Below the pieces are notes generated by a model. That model did not search any database and was not told the DNA's origin. It saw nothing but the letters and a program-made list of their open reading frames with translations. From NCBI GenBank assembly GCA_031259795.1, contig JAIRLA010000076.1:1-5513 (forward strand): a DNA stretch of 5,513 nucleotides. The letters run 5' to 3'. A program made the position numbers and the translations under genes. Each line of letters opens with the position of its first letter. Within the stretch, counting starts at the first letter, position 1. Below, piece by piece: positions 1 through 5,513 of the stretch. This DNA comes from Azoarcus sp. (lineage in GTDB: Bacteria; Pseudomonadota; Gammaproteobacteria; Burkholderiales; Rhodocyclaceae).

Positions 1-42
1 CTCGCCTGATCCGCCCTTGTGACACGGGCCACGCTTGCCGAT

Positions 43-1005
43 TCACTCCCGCAATCGCCGCCGCTTGCCGTCCAGATGGGCGATGATGCGCGCCTTGCTT
101 TCTTCAAAGCTCATGGTCATGGGCGGATGAATGCGTTCGCAGAAGATGAGGTGCATGCCGACGGGCGATTCCACCGGCGTTGAAAGCGCGCCCTCGGCAA
201 GTGAGAAGGCGTGGGGTTCCAGTTCGGGGAACAATTGACCGGGTTTGATCGTGCCGAGCACGCCGTTTCCCAATGCGGTCGGGCAATGCGAGTGTTCCAG
301 GGCGGCGGCGGCGAAGGCGGCGGCGCGGTCGGCGGATTGCAGGATGTGGTCGCGCAGTTCTTCCAGCAGGGTGATGGCGTTCTGTTTTTGTCCGTCGTCG
401 TCGAACGTCACGAGGATGTGGCGCAGGAGGCGCATTTCGGGGCGGGTGAAGGCCCGGGGGCGCTGGCGGTAATAAAGCTCCGCGTCCTTTTCCGGCGCTC
501 CGGATTCCGAGGCGTCGGACGGCGGCGCGCCGCCGCATTCTTCCAGCATTGTTTCCGGAACCAGGAACACTCGCCCCGGCGCGACCGCGAAATGGACGTG
601 ATAGGCGGAGCCGCCCGGATGATCGCGCAATACCCTGACGATTTCGCCGTCGTCGCCCGGTTCGATCATCGTCTCGCCATTTACCTGCAACACGGCGCGG
701 CTTCGCACCTTGTCGCGGAATTCGAACAAACCGGGCGTCCATGCTTCGCCGGCGCCGATCAACTCTTCCTCGCGGCAGCCGACCAAGCGGTTCTCGTCGT
801 GGAAATAAACGGAATAAATGATTTGATCCTGCAAGAATGTGCCGATGTCCCGCGCCACGCCGACGCTGCCGCGCCGCACGAGCAGATCGCCCCGGGCGGC
901 GCCGGGATAAGTCCCGTCGTCCCGGACATTGCGGATGACGCGCACTTCGTCGCCGGGCGCGAAGCGAGGGGAAGAAGGCGGGAGGAGGCGCGAATCCGTC
1001 ATCAT
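43..1005 (-). CDS. NifZ-NifM fusion protein: tandem NifZ domains plus parvulin (PpiC) peptidyl-prolyl isomerase domain
   Basis: This is a 320-residue protein with three recognisable parts. Residues ~14-85 are a NifZ domain (FAPGDEVRVIRNVRDDGTYPG, then LLVRRGSVG, DIGTFLQDQIIYSVYF, LVGCREEEL; only key segments given). Residues ~92-156 are a more diverged second NifZ-like repeat (FEFRDKVRSR ... GDDGEIVRVL ... YHVHF ... LVPETMLEE). After an acidic/Pro/Ser linker (~157-177), residues ~178-320 match the C-terminal half of NifM, a parvulin-type isomerase: FTRPEMRLLRHILVTF, EHSHCPTALGNGVLG, PVESPVGMHLIFCE. By family alignment from memory, His196, Cys241 and His285 fall where Pin1 has His59, Cys113 and His157, so the isomerase site looks intact. 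NifZ helps mature the MoFe-protein P-clusters and NifM is needed for active Fe protein (family knowledge). NifM's usual N-terminal helical region is absent. The start lies 3 nt after the nifW stop. GAGG at 1010-1007 is 1 nt from the first ATG and 4 nt from the second (1002), so translation is probably coupled to nifW and either Met could be used. Confidence 0.9.
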   Translation of the reverse strand: MMTDSRLLPPSSPRFAPGDEVRVIRNVRDDGTYPGAARGDLLVRRGSVGVARDIGTFLQDQIIYSVYFHDENRLVGCREEELIGAGEAWTPGLFEFRDKVRSRAVLQVNGETMIEPGDDGEIVRVLRDHPGGSAYHVHFAVAPGRVFLVPETMLEECGGAPPSDASESGAPEKDAELYYRQRPRAFTRPEMRLLRHILVTFDDDGQKQNAITLLEELRDHILQSADRAAAFAAAALEHSHCPTALGNGVLGTIKPGQLFPELEPHAFSLAEGALSTPVESPVGMHLIFCERIHPPMTMSFEESKARIIAHLDGKRRRLRE

Positions 1006-1008
1006 GCC

Positions 1009-1359
1009 TCAGCGGAACACCTTGTCCAGCGGCACGAACGATGACGTGCCGCCTTCGGGACGCGGCGCGTTGCGGAAAACAGCGAAGACTTTTTCGGTGA
1101 GCGCGTCCGACCTGACGAAATCATCGTAGGCCAGGGCGAGCCATTTCCGGTGGATGGCGGCGCGCCCGGCGGCGTCCGCCGGCATCCGCGCGGCGTGGCG
1201 TTCCAGATAATCGTGGAAGCGTTGCAGGATATGGAGGCGATTCACCCGCACGACGTTTTCATCGTAGGGCACGCCGAAATATTCCAGGAAGTCCTCGGCG
1301 GAAACGAGTTCCCGCAAGGCTTCATCGCGGTCCGGGCCGGTATCGGCGTCCATGTTCAT
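1009..1359 (-). CDS. nifW: NifW, nitrogenase-stabilising/protective protein
   Basis: The 116-residue product matches NifW in length and sequence: LRELVSAEDFLEYFGVPYD (residues ~16-33), VNRLHILQRFHDYL (~39-52), LALAYDDFVRSDALTEKVF (~74-92) and a C-terminal FVPLDKVF. NifW is a small cytoplasmic protein that associates with MoFe protein during its maturation or protects it from oxygen damage; its exact role is still debated (family knowledge). The start at 1359 is preferred over the Met two codons later because AAGGA lies 7 nt upstream. That ribosome-binding site overlaps the nifV stop codon (TGAAAGGA), and the nifV-nifW gap is only 12 nt, so the genes are cotranscribed. The stop is 3 nt before the NifZ-NifM gene. 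There is no membrane segment, signal peptide or metal-binding cysteine. Confidence 0.95.
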   Translation of the reverse strand: MNMDADTGPDRDEALRELVSAEDFLEYFGVPYDENVVRVNRLHILQRFHDYLERHAARMPADAAGRAAIHRKWLALAYDDFVRSDALTEKVFAVFRNAPRPEGGTSSFVPLDKVFR

Positions 1360-1371
1360 GGCGTATTCCTT

Positions 1372-2502
1372 TCAGGCGAAGGCGAACGCGCCGTGATTGG
1401 CGAGGAGTTCCCGCAGATCGGCTTCGCCGGGCGGGCGCTTGGCGCGGGCGGTGAACGCGCGCACAGCGTCGACCAGCTTTTTCGCCATGGCCTCATCGAG
1501 CGAAATGCCCATTCCGGCATATACGGCGAGCACGGCGCGGCGACCGGAATGCTTGCCGAGCACGATGCTGTGGCGGCGGCCGACCTCTCCGGGATCGAAA
1601 CCCTGGTAATTGCGCGGGTCTTTCAGCAGCCCGTCGACATGAATACCCGCCTCGTGCATGAACACGCCATGGCCGACGATGCTCTTCTGCCAATGCACCG
1701 GGCGGCCGGAAGCGTTGGCGACGATCTCCGACAAGGCCGGAAAGTTCTTGAGATCGACCCCGGTCGTACAGCCATAGAGCTTTTCCACGCCCATCACGAC
1801 CTCTTCCAGCGCGGCATTGCCCGCCCGCTCGCCGAGTCCGTTGACGGTCGTGTTGACGTGGCTCGCCCCGGCGCGCACGGCGGCGAGCGTGTTGGCGGTC
1901 GCCAGCCCCAGATCGTCGTGGGCATGCATTTCGATATCGAGTCCACAAGTTTCGACGAGCCGCGCCACGGTGTCGCGCAATCGGAACGGCTCCGCGATGC
2001 CCAGCGTGTCGGCATAACGCAGCCGCACCGCGCCCGCGCGGGCGGCCATTTCGGCGACGGCGAGCAGGAAATCGGGATCGGCGCGGGAGGCGTCCTCGCA
2101 ACCGACGCACACTTCCAGCCCCAGCTCGCGCCCTTGCGCGATGAAACGCGGCAAGTTGGCCAGCAGCCATTTCCGGTCTTTTCCCAGTTTGCAGACCAGA
2201 TGCTGGTCGGAAACCGGCGCGGAAATATCCACCCTGTCGACGCCCAGACCGGCGCTCGCCGCCAGATCGTCCATATGCATGCGGCTCCAGACCATGAGCC
2301 TGGCCTTGAGTCCCAGACTGGCCACGGCGCGGATGCTTTCCCTTTCTTCCGGCCCCATCGCCGGCGCGCCGATTTCCAGTTCGGGCACGCCGATGGCGTC
2401 GAGCCGCCGGGCGATGGCGATTTTCTCGCCGGGCGAAAACGCAACTCCGGCGGACTGCTCGCCGTCGCGCAGCGTGGTGTCGTTGATGATGACGATGGAC
2501 AT
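1372..2502 (-). CDS. nifV: NifV, homocitrate synthase
   Basis: The 376-residue protein belongs to the HMGL/DRE-TIM metallolyase family. It condenses acetyl-CoA with 2-oxoglutarate to give (R)-homocitrate, the organic ligand of FeMo-cofactor (family knowledge). The N-terminal signature [21 protein letters not shown] (residues 7-27) contains the catalytic Arg12 and metal-ligand Asp8. [14 protein letters not shown] (191-204) supplies metal ligands His193 and His195, and [19 protein letters not shown] (217-235) is the second family signature. The length fits NifV and excludes LeuA with its regulatory C-terminal domain. The start is ATG at 2502: AGGAG lies 10 nt upstream (2517-2513), and the product then begins [16 protein letters not shown] as NifV proteins do. 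The frame stays open to an ATG at 2568, but that Met lies upstream of the predicted transcription start (~2526). It is the first gene of the leftward operon nifV-nifW-nifZM, and a sigma-54 promoter is seen at 2552-2537. Confidence 0.97.
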   Translation of the reverse strand: MSIVIINDTTLRDGEQSAGVAFSPGEKIAIARRLDAIGVPELEIGAPAMGPEERESIRAVASLGLKARLMVWSRMHMDDLAASAGLGVDRVDISAPVSDQHLVCKLGKDRKWLLANLPRFIAQGRELGLEVCVGCEDASRADPDFLLAVAEMAARAGAVRLRYADTLGIAEPFRLRDTVARLVETCGLDIEMHAHDDLGLATANTLAAVRAGASHVNTTVNGLGERAGNAALEEVVMGVEKLYGCTTGVDLKNFPALSEIVANASGRPVHWQKSIVGHGVFMHEAGIHVDGLLKDPRNYQGFDPGEVGRRHSIVLGKHSGRRAVLAVYAGMGISLDEAMAKKLVDAVRAFTARAKRPPGEADLRELLANHGAFAFA

Positions 2503-2512
2503 GGCACAGGAA

Positions 2513-2517
2513 CTCCT
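2513..2517 (-). promoter_or_regulatory. Ribosome-binding site that decides the nifV start
   Basis: On the minus strand this reads AGGAG, followed by a 10-nt spacer and ATG at 2502. It supports the 376-residue NifV over the 398-codon version beginning at 2568, which has no such site and lies upstream of the predicted sigma-54 transcript start. Confidence 0.75.
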
Positions 2518-2536
2518 CTCGGGGACGCTTTGCCGC

Positions 2537-2552
2537 AGCAAGCGCCATGCCA
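2537..2552 (-). promoter_or_regulatory. Sigma-54 (-24/-12) promoter for nifV-nifW-nifZM
   Basis: The minus strand reads TGGCAT-GGCGC-TTGCT. The consensus is TGGCAC-N5-TTGCW, so there is one mismatch (T for C at the sixth base), and the invariant GG and GC are exactly spaced. Taking the C at 2538 as -12, transcription would start near 2526. That leaves a leader of about 24 nt containing the AGGAG site before nifV. The NifA site centred at ~2643 is about 117 bp upstream, within the normal range for NifA activation through DNA looping. The promoter call is inferred from motif and position. Confidence 0.85.
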
Positions 2553-2632
2553 GAATAAAATCCGCCAAAATTCATGGCATTGCGAAGAACGGCTTGCCGA
2601 ATTGTCCGTTTAGTTCCCGTCTGTCGCGGACA

Positions 2633-2654
2633 TTTTGTCGTGTTTGCGACAAAA
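2633..2654. promoter_or_regulatory. NifA upstream activator sequence (UAS), palindromic, shared by both operons
   Basis: TGT-N10-ACA is present at 2636-2651 and fits the finer TGT-N4-T-N5-ACA form in the plus orientation. It sits inside a perfect palindrome, TTTTGTCG-N6-CGACAAAA, with 8-bp arms. It lies about 85 bp upstream of the predicted iscA-nif transcript start and about 117 bp upstream of the nifV start. It is the only exact TGT-N10-ACA I found in the intergenic region. NifA is the enhancer-binding activator of sigma-54 nif promoters (family knowledge); sharing by both promoters is inferred. TGTC/GACA half-sites also occur nearby at 2603-2606 and at 2622-2632 (TGTC-GCG-GACA). Confidence 0.85.
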
Positions 2655-2702
2655 CCATTTCGGCGATCTTCCATCCTGTTGTTTTGATTGAAGTTATAAA
2701 TC

Positions 2703-2718
2703 TGGCACGTTCATTGCT
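2703..2718 (+). promoter_or_regulatory. Sigma-54 (-24/-12) promoter for iscA-nif-nifU-nifS
   Basis: TGGCACGTTCATTGCT is a perfect match to TGGCACG-N4-TTGCW. With C2717 as -12, transcription would begin near 2729. That gives a leader of about 39 nt with GGAG at 2754-2757 before the ATG at 2768. Together with the NifA site ~85 bp upstream this is a standard nif-type promoter, so expression should depend on NifA and RpoN and be repressed by fixed nitrogen and oxygen (inference from promoter class). Confidence 0.93.
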
Positions 2719-2767
2719 CCACAGACCCCGCCCCTTACCCTTGCAGAGAGAACGGAGACTTATAACC

Positions 2768-3091
2768 ATGATTACCCTCACCCCCAAGGCTGTCGCGGCC
2801 ATTCGCCGCTTCATGCGCGGCTCGGAGACGACCGTGGCCGGATTGCGCCTGCTGGTGCAGGGCGGCGGCTGTGCCGGGCTGCAATACGGCATGCGGCTGG
2901 AAGCCGGCAAAGCGGAAGACGATCTGGAGATCGACGTCGACGGCATCAAAATCTTCGTCGATCCCTTCACCCTGCCGATGGTCGACGCAATACACATCGA
3001 CTTCATCGACAGCCTCGCCCGGACCGGCTTCCGTTTCGACAACCCCAATGCCGACGCGCGGTGCTCTTGCGGGCAATCGTTTTCGATCTAA
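2768..3091 (+). CDS. iscA-nif: IscA/HesB-like iron-sulfur assembly protein of the nif cluster (IscA-nif)
   Basis: The 107-residue product is an A-type Fe-S carrier/scaffold. The family's three cysteines are present at Cys35 (QGGGCAGLQY), Cys99 and Cys101 (C-terminal CSCGQSF), the same spacing as IscA. The protein starts MITLTPKAVAAIRRFM, as A-type carriers do, and contains the usual ~20-residue IFVDPFTLP...IDFIDS region. A-type carriers bind iron or [Fe-S] clusters and pass them to targets; the nif-linked paralogue is thought to act with NifU/NifS on nitrogenase clusters (family knowledge). ATG 2768 has GGAG 10 nt upstream. It is the first gene of the rightward operon, 12 nt before nifU, and its stop codon overlaps the nifU ribosome-binding site. 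The nif placement and sigma-54 promoter favour IscA-nif over a housekeeping IscA or ErpA. Confidence 0.94.
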   Translation: MITLTPKAVAAIRRFMRGSETTVAGLRLLVQGGGCAGLQYGMRLEAGKAEDDLEIDVDGIKIFVDPFTLPMVDAIHIDFIDSLARTGFRFDNPNADARCSCGQSFSI

Positions 3092-3103
3092 GGAGCCGGA
3101 ACC

Positions 3104-3991
3104 ATGTGGGAATACTCCGAAAAAGTCCGTGAACATTTCTTCAATCCGCGCAACTCCGGGCCGCTTGCCGAAGCCAACGGCGTGGGCGACGTCGGCTCCA
3201 TCCAGTGCGGCGACGCGTTGCGCCTGATGCTGAAAGTCGATCCCGGCACCGGCGTCATCGAAGAAGCGCGTTTCCAGACCTTTGGCTGCGGCTCGGCGAT
3301 CGCCTCCTCCTCGGCGCTCACCGAAATCGTCAAAGGCATGACGCTGGAACAGGCGCTCGCCGTCACCAACCAGGACATCGCCAATTACCTCGACGGCCTG
3401 CCTCCCGAAAAAATGCACTGCTCGGTCATGGGGCGCGAAGCGCTGCACGCGGCCATCGCCAACTATCGCGGCGAGAGCTGGCTCGACGAGCATGAAGAAG
3501 GCGCGCTCGTCTGCAAATGCTTCGCCGTCGACGCGGTGCTGATCGAAGACGTCGTCCGCGCCAACAACCTCGACACGGTCGAAGAAGTCACCTTCTACAC
3601 CAAGGCGGGCGGCGGTTGCGCGGCCTGCCACGAAGGCATCGAAGAGATCCTCGCCAAAGTCAAGGCGGAGCGCCCCGGCCCCGGCGAAGTCTCGCCGCCG
3701 CTCCGGCCCGGCGCGCCCAAGCCCGCCGCGCCGCGCCTCACCCTCGTACAGCGCATCAAGAAAATCGAAGAAGTGCTGGAGAGCATCCGCCCCACGCTGA
3801 TACGCGACAATGGCGACGTGGAACTGATCGAAGTCCAGGGCCGCAACATCTACGTCAAGCTCAAAGGCTCATGCGCCGGCTGCATGATGGAAGCCTCGAC
3901 GCTGGGCGGCATCCAGCAAAAGCTGGTCGAAGCCCTCGGCGAACTCGTGCAGGTATTGCCCGCATCGCACATGCCCGCGGCACAGGCATGA
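3104..3991 (+). CDS. nifU: NifU, modular Fe-S cluster scaffold for nitrogenase
   Basis: The 295-residue protein has the full three-module NifU architecture. The N-terminal IscU-type scaffold (~1-125) has Cys35, Asp37, Cys62 and Cys106, where labile clusters are built. The central ferredoxin-like module (~134-180) has Cys137, Cys139, Cys172 and Cys175 for a permanent [2Fe-2S] cluster. The C-terminal Nfu module (~213-285) has the Cys257-x-x-Cys260 pair ([16 protein letters not shown]). The scaffold and central cysteines fall at the numbering I recall for Azotobacter NifU. A Pro/Ala-rich linker (~189-212) joins the central and Nfu modules and accounts for a slightly shorter length than Azotobacter's ~312 residues. 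NifU receives sulfur from NifS and iron, then delivers clusters to NifH and NifB (family knowledge). AAGGAG at 3090-3095, overlapping the iscA-nif stop, lies 8 nt before the ATG. nifS follows after 30 nt. Confidence 0.98.
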   Translation: MWEYSEKVREHFFNPRNSGPLAEANGVGDVGSIQCGDALRLMLKVDPGTGVIEEARFQTFGCGSAIASSSALTEIVKGMTLEQALAVTNQDIANYLDGLPPEKMHCSVMGREALHAAIANYRGESWLDEHEEGALVCKCFAVDAVLIEDVVRANNLDTVEEVTFYTKAGGGCAACHEGIEEILAKVKAERPGPGEVSPPLRPGAPKPAAPRLTLVQRIKKIEEVLESIRPTLIRDNGDVELIEVQGRNIYVKLKGSCAGCMMEASTLGGIQQKLVEALGELVQVLPASHMPAAQA

Positions 3992-4021
3992 CGCCAACGG
4001 ACAAGAAAACAAGGAACCGGC

Positions 4022-5245
4022 ATGAACACCCCCGCCCCGCCCCCCATCTACCTCGACAACAACGCCACCACCAGAGTCGATCCCGCCGCCGTCGAAGCCA
4101 TGCTGCCGTTCTTCAGCGAACATTTCGGCAACCCCTCCTCCATCCACGCCTTTGGCGCGAAAGTCGGCGCCGCGCTGAAAAACGCGCGCCAGCAAACGCA
4201 GGCGCTCCTCGGCGCCGAACACGATTCGGAAATCATCTTCACCTCCTGCGGCACCGAATCGGACTCCACCGCCATCCTTTCCGCCCTGCGCGCCCAGCCG
4301 GAGCGCAACACCGTCATCACCACCGCCGTCGAACATCCCGCCATCCTCAACCTGTGCGACTGGCTCGAAAAAGAAGGCTACGTCGTCCACAAGCTCAGGG
4401 TGGATAAAAAAGGCCGGCTCGACATAGACGAATACCGGACGCTCCTTGGCGGCAACGTCGCCCTCGTTTCGGCGATGTGGGCAAACAACGAAACCGGCAC
4501 GATCTTCCCGGTGGAAACCATGGCCGAAATGGCCGCCGCGCGCGGCATCATGTTCCATACCGACGCCGTGCAGGCCGTGGGCAAAGTGCCGATGAACCTG
4601 AAAGAGACGAAAATCGACATGCTCTCGCTCTCCGGCCACAAACTGCACGCCCCCAAAGGCATCGGCGTCCTCTACCTGCGGCGCGGCTGCCGCTTCCGCC
4701 CCCTGCTGCGCGGCGGCCACCAGGAGCGCGGCCGGCGCGCGGGCACCGAAAACACCCCTTCCATCGTTGCGCTCGGCAAGGCCGCCGAACTCGCGCTGGC
4801 CCACCTCGACTACGAAAACACCCAAATCCGCCGCCTGCGAGACAAACTCGAATCGAGCATCCTGTCGCGCGTCCCGCACGCCTTCGTCACCGGCGACGCC
4901 GCCAGCCGCCTGCCCAACACCAGCAACATCGCCTTTGAATACGTCGAAGGCGAAGCCATCCTGCTGCTCCTCAACAAACAAGGCATCGCCGCCAGTTCCG
5001 GCTCCGCCTGTACCTCCGGCTCGCTCGAACCCTCGCACGTCATGCGCGCCATGGGCATCCCCTACACCGCCGCGCACGGCGCCATCCGCTTTTCCCTCTC
5101 GCGCGACACCACGGAAGAAGAAATCGACCGCGTCATCGCCGCCGTCCCGCCGGTCATCGCGCAACTGCGCGCGCTTTCCCCCTACTGGAGCGAAAACGGC
5201 CCCACGGAAAACCCCGAACAGGCATTCGCGCCCGCCTATGCCTGA
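4022..5245 (+). CDS. nifS: NifS, cysteine desulfurase
   Basis: The 407-residue protein is a PLP-dependent class V aminotransferase-fold enzyme. It converts L-cysteine to alanine and carries a persulfide that feeds sulfur to NifU (family knowledge). Visible landmarks are YLDNNATTRVDPAAVEAM (residues 10-27), VEHPAI with the PLP-stacking His105, MWANNETGTIFPV (152-164), HTDAVQAVG with Asp181 and Gln184, and SLSGHKLHAPKG with the PLP-binding Lys207. The active-site loop SSGSACTSGS has catalytic Cys330, in the group I (NifS/IscS) desulfurase context. The length is typical. AAGGA at 4011-4015 is 6 nt before the ATG. It ends the visible rightward operon; downstream is a repeat-bearing noncoding stretch. 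Position next to nifU under a sigma-54 promoter supports NifS rather than housekeeping IscS. Confidence 0.98.
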   Translation: MNTPAPPPIYLDNNATTRVDPAAVEAMLPFFSEHFGNPSSIHAFGAKVGAALKNARQQTQALLGAEHDSEIIFTSCGTESDSTAILSALRAQPERNTVITTAVEHPAILNLCDWLEKEGYVVHKLRVDKKGRLDIDEYRTLLGGNVALVSAMWANNETGTIFPVETMAEMAAARGIMFHTDAVQAVGKVPMNLKETKIDMLSLSGHKLHAPKGIGVLYLRRGCRFRPLLRGGHQERGRRAGTENTPSIVALGKAAELALAHLDYENTQIRRLRDKLESSILSRVPHAFVTGDAASRLPNTSNIAFEYVEGEAILLLLNKQGIAASSGSACTSGSLEPSHVMRAMGIPYTAAHGAIRFSLSRDTTEEEIDRVIAAVPPVIAQLRALSPYWSENGPTENPEQAFAPAYA

Positions 5246-5293
5246 CGCACGGGTCAAGAATCCATCCCAATAGGCCCGCCTTGAACCGCCGCA

Positions 5294-5440
5294 TGGATTG
5301 CCGCGCCGCCGCGCTCCTCGCAATGACGAGGGGGGCGGCTTTCGCAAGAACTTGCCTCCCTCGCCATTACAAAAGCCGCCCCATATCACTGCGAACGCCG
5401 CCCCCCTCGTCATTGCGAGGGCCGCACCGCCAGGGGCGGG
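5294..5440. repeat. Dispersed intergenic repeat pair in inverted orientation (MITE-like)
   Basis: Two copies of a motif containing GTCATTGCGAGG face each other. The left copy is on the minus strand (about 5294-5328) and continues into GAGCGCGGCGGCGCGGCAATCC, the usual layout of a short repeat with CATTGCGAGG at one end and GGCAATCC at the other, dispersed in many proteobacterial genomes (remembered pattern, not searched). The right copy is on the plus strand, starting at 5409, and diverges after ~12 nt. The perfect core arms are 5316-5338 and 5398-5420 (23 bp each) with a 59-nt spacer. There is no transposase gene. A nonautonomous element or a transcript-stabilising/terminating structure are both possible. 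Confidence 0.7.
5332..5382. repeat. Nested hairpin GGGGCGGCTTT / AAAGCCGCCCC
   Basis: Perfect 11-bp arms lie at 5332-5342 and 5372-5382 with a 29-nt loop. The left arm shares seven bases (5332-5338) with the larger 23-bp inverted repeat, so the two folds exclude each other. No T-run follows on either strand, so a classical intrinsic terminator is not supported. Confidence 0.5.
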
Positions 5441-5513
5441 AGAGGGTTTCGTTTCAACCGACGCACAGCGCCGCTGGATAAAAAGAGGGGGAAGGAACGG
5501 AACGCCTGTCCAC

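Larger units (their letters stand above)
5246..5513. other. Intergenic region after nifS, repeat-bearing, no credible gene
   Basis: I see no gene here. A 66-codon open frame on the plus strand (5281-5481) is a translation of the repeat: MDCRAAALLAMTRG and SSLRG-type peptides are what such dispersed repeats give when conceptually translated. The stretch is GC-rich and dominated by the inverted repeat described separately. A/G-rich sequence at 5480-5500 includes a Shine-Dalgarno-like GAAGGAA (5491-5497), but no start codon is visible before the window ends. I found no clear GC hairpin followed by a T-run for nifS termination. Confidence 0.6.

Noticed and set aside
433..435. Internal ATG (Met191 of the fusion) as a separate start for a free NifM isomerase domain
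   Set aside because: There is no convincing ribosome-binding site upstream, and starting here would remove sequence just before the first parvulin strand that is recognisably NifM (YYRQRPRAFTRPE).
211..1044. 277-codon plus-strand frame opposite the NifZ-NifM gene
   Set aside because: The minus-strand protein carries recognisable NifZ and parvulin motifs; the plus-strand frame has none and no ribosome-binding context.
2503..2568. Upstream extension of nifV to the ATG at 2568
   Set aside because: It would add 22 residues absent from NifV proteins, place the start upstream of the predicted transcript start near 2526, and ignore the good AGGAG site before 2502.
2576..2602. GGCATTGCGAAGAACGG upstream of nifV resembling the CATTGCGAGG repeat found after nifS
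   Set aside because: Similarity is limited to about ten bases and then diverges; it could be a decayed remnant but cannot be told from chance by eye.
1150..2613. 487-codon open frame on the plus strand opposite nifV and nifW
   Set aside because: It is antisense to clearly conserved nifV and nifW, its translation is His/Arg/Gly-rich low-information sequence with no family signature, and it runs across the divergent promoter. It is a by-product of high GC.
2677..2689. Possible IHF site (TTGATT at 2684-2689 in an AT-rich stretch between the UAS and the iscA-nif promoter)
   Set aside because: Position is right for a looping aid, but only half of the consensus WATCAA-N4-TTR matches; the TTR half is absent. 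Too weak to annotate.
3869..5413. 514-codon open frame on the minus strand opposite nifS
   Set aside because: It overlaps all of nifS in antisense, consists of Gly/Ala/Phe/Val-rich sequence, and its N-terminus is a translation of the intergenic repeat.
5281..5481. 66-codon plus-strand frame after nifS
   Set aside because: It is the repeat read as protein (MDCRAAALLAMTRG, SSLRG), with no ribosome-binding site and no known family.

Overview
The window is a nitrogen-fixation (nif) accessory block from a GC-rich diazotrophic bacterium. Parvulin-type NifM together with NifW, NifZ, an IscA-type NifU-associated protein, and sigma-54/NifA promoter motifs point to a beta- or gammaproteobacterium. I cannot name a genus from this sequence alone. 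All genes have close, unambiguous nif family signatures. There is no rRNA, tRNA, CRISPR array or transposase gene.

Layout: two operons diverge from a 265-bp regulatory region at about 2503-2767. Leftward (minus strand) run nifV (homocitrate synthase, 2502-1372), nifW (1359-1009) and an unusual gene (1005-43) encoding a NifZ tandem-domain protein fused to the C-terminal parvulin (PpiC) domain of NifM. Gaps between these genes are 12 and 3 nt. Rightward (plus strand) run an IscA/HesB-like gene (iscA-nif, 2768-3091), nifU (3104-3991) and nifS (4022-5245), with gaps of 12 and 30 nt.

The intergenic region holds a near-ideal divergent nif control region. It has one palindromic NifA upstream activator sequence (TGT-N10-ACA, 2636-2651, inside an 8-bp-arm palindrome at 2633-2654). 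A perfect -24/-12 promoter faces iscA-nif-nifU-nifS (2703-2718), and a one-mismatch -24/-12 promoter faces nifV-nifW-nifZM (2552-2537).

Functionally the rightward operon makes Fe-S clusters for nitrogenase: NifS supplies sulfur, NifU is the scaffold, and IscA-nif is an accessory carrier or alternative scaffold. The leftward operon supplies homocitrate for FeMo-cofactor (NifV) and maturation helpers for MoFe protein (NifW, NifZ) and Fe protein (NifM-type prolyl isomerase). The gene content matches the classical Azotobacter U-S-V-W-Z-M block, but it is split into two divergent units, has no cysE-like gene, and has nifZ and nifM joined.

The right end (5246-5513) has no convincing gene. It carries a dispersed-repeat/MITE-like inverted repeat with 23-bp perfect arms and an alternative nested hairpin. 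The most interesting item is the NifZ-NifM fusion, which lacks NifM's usual N-terminal domain.
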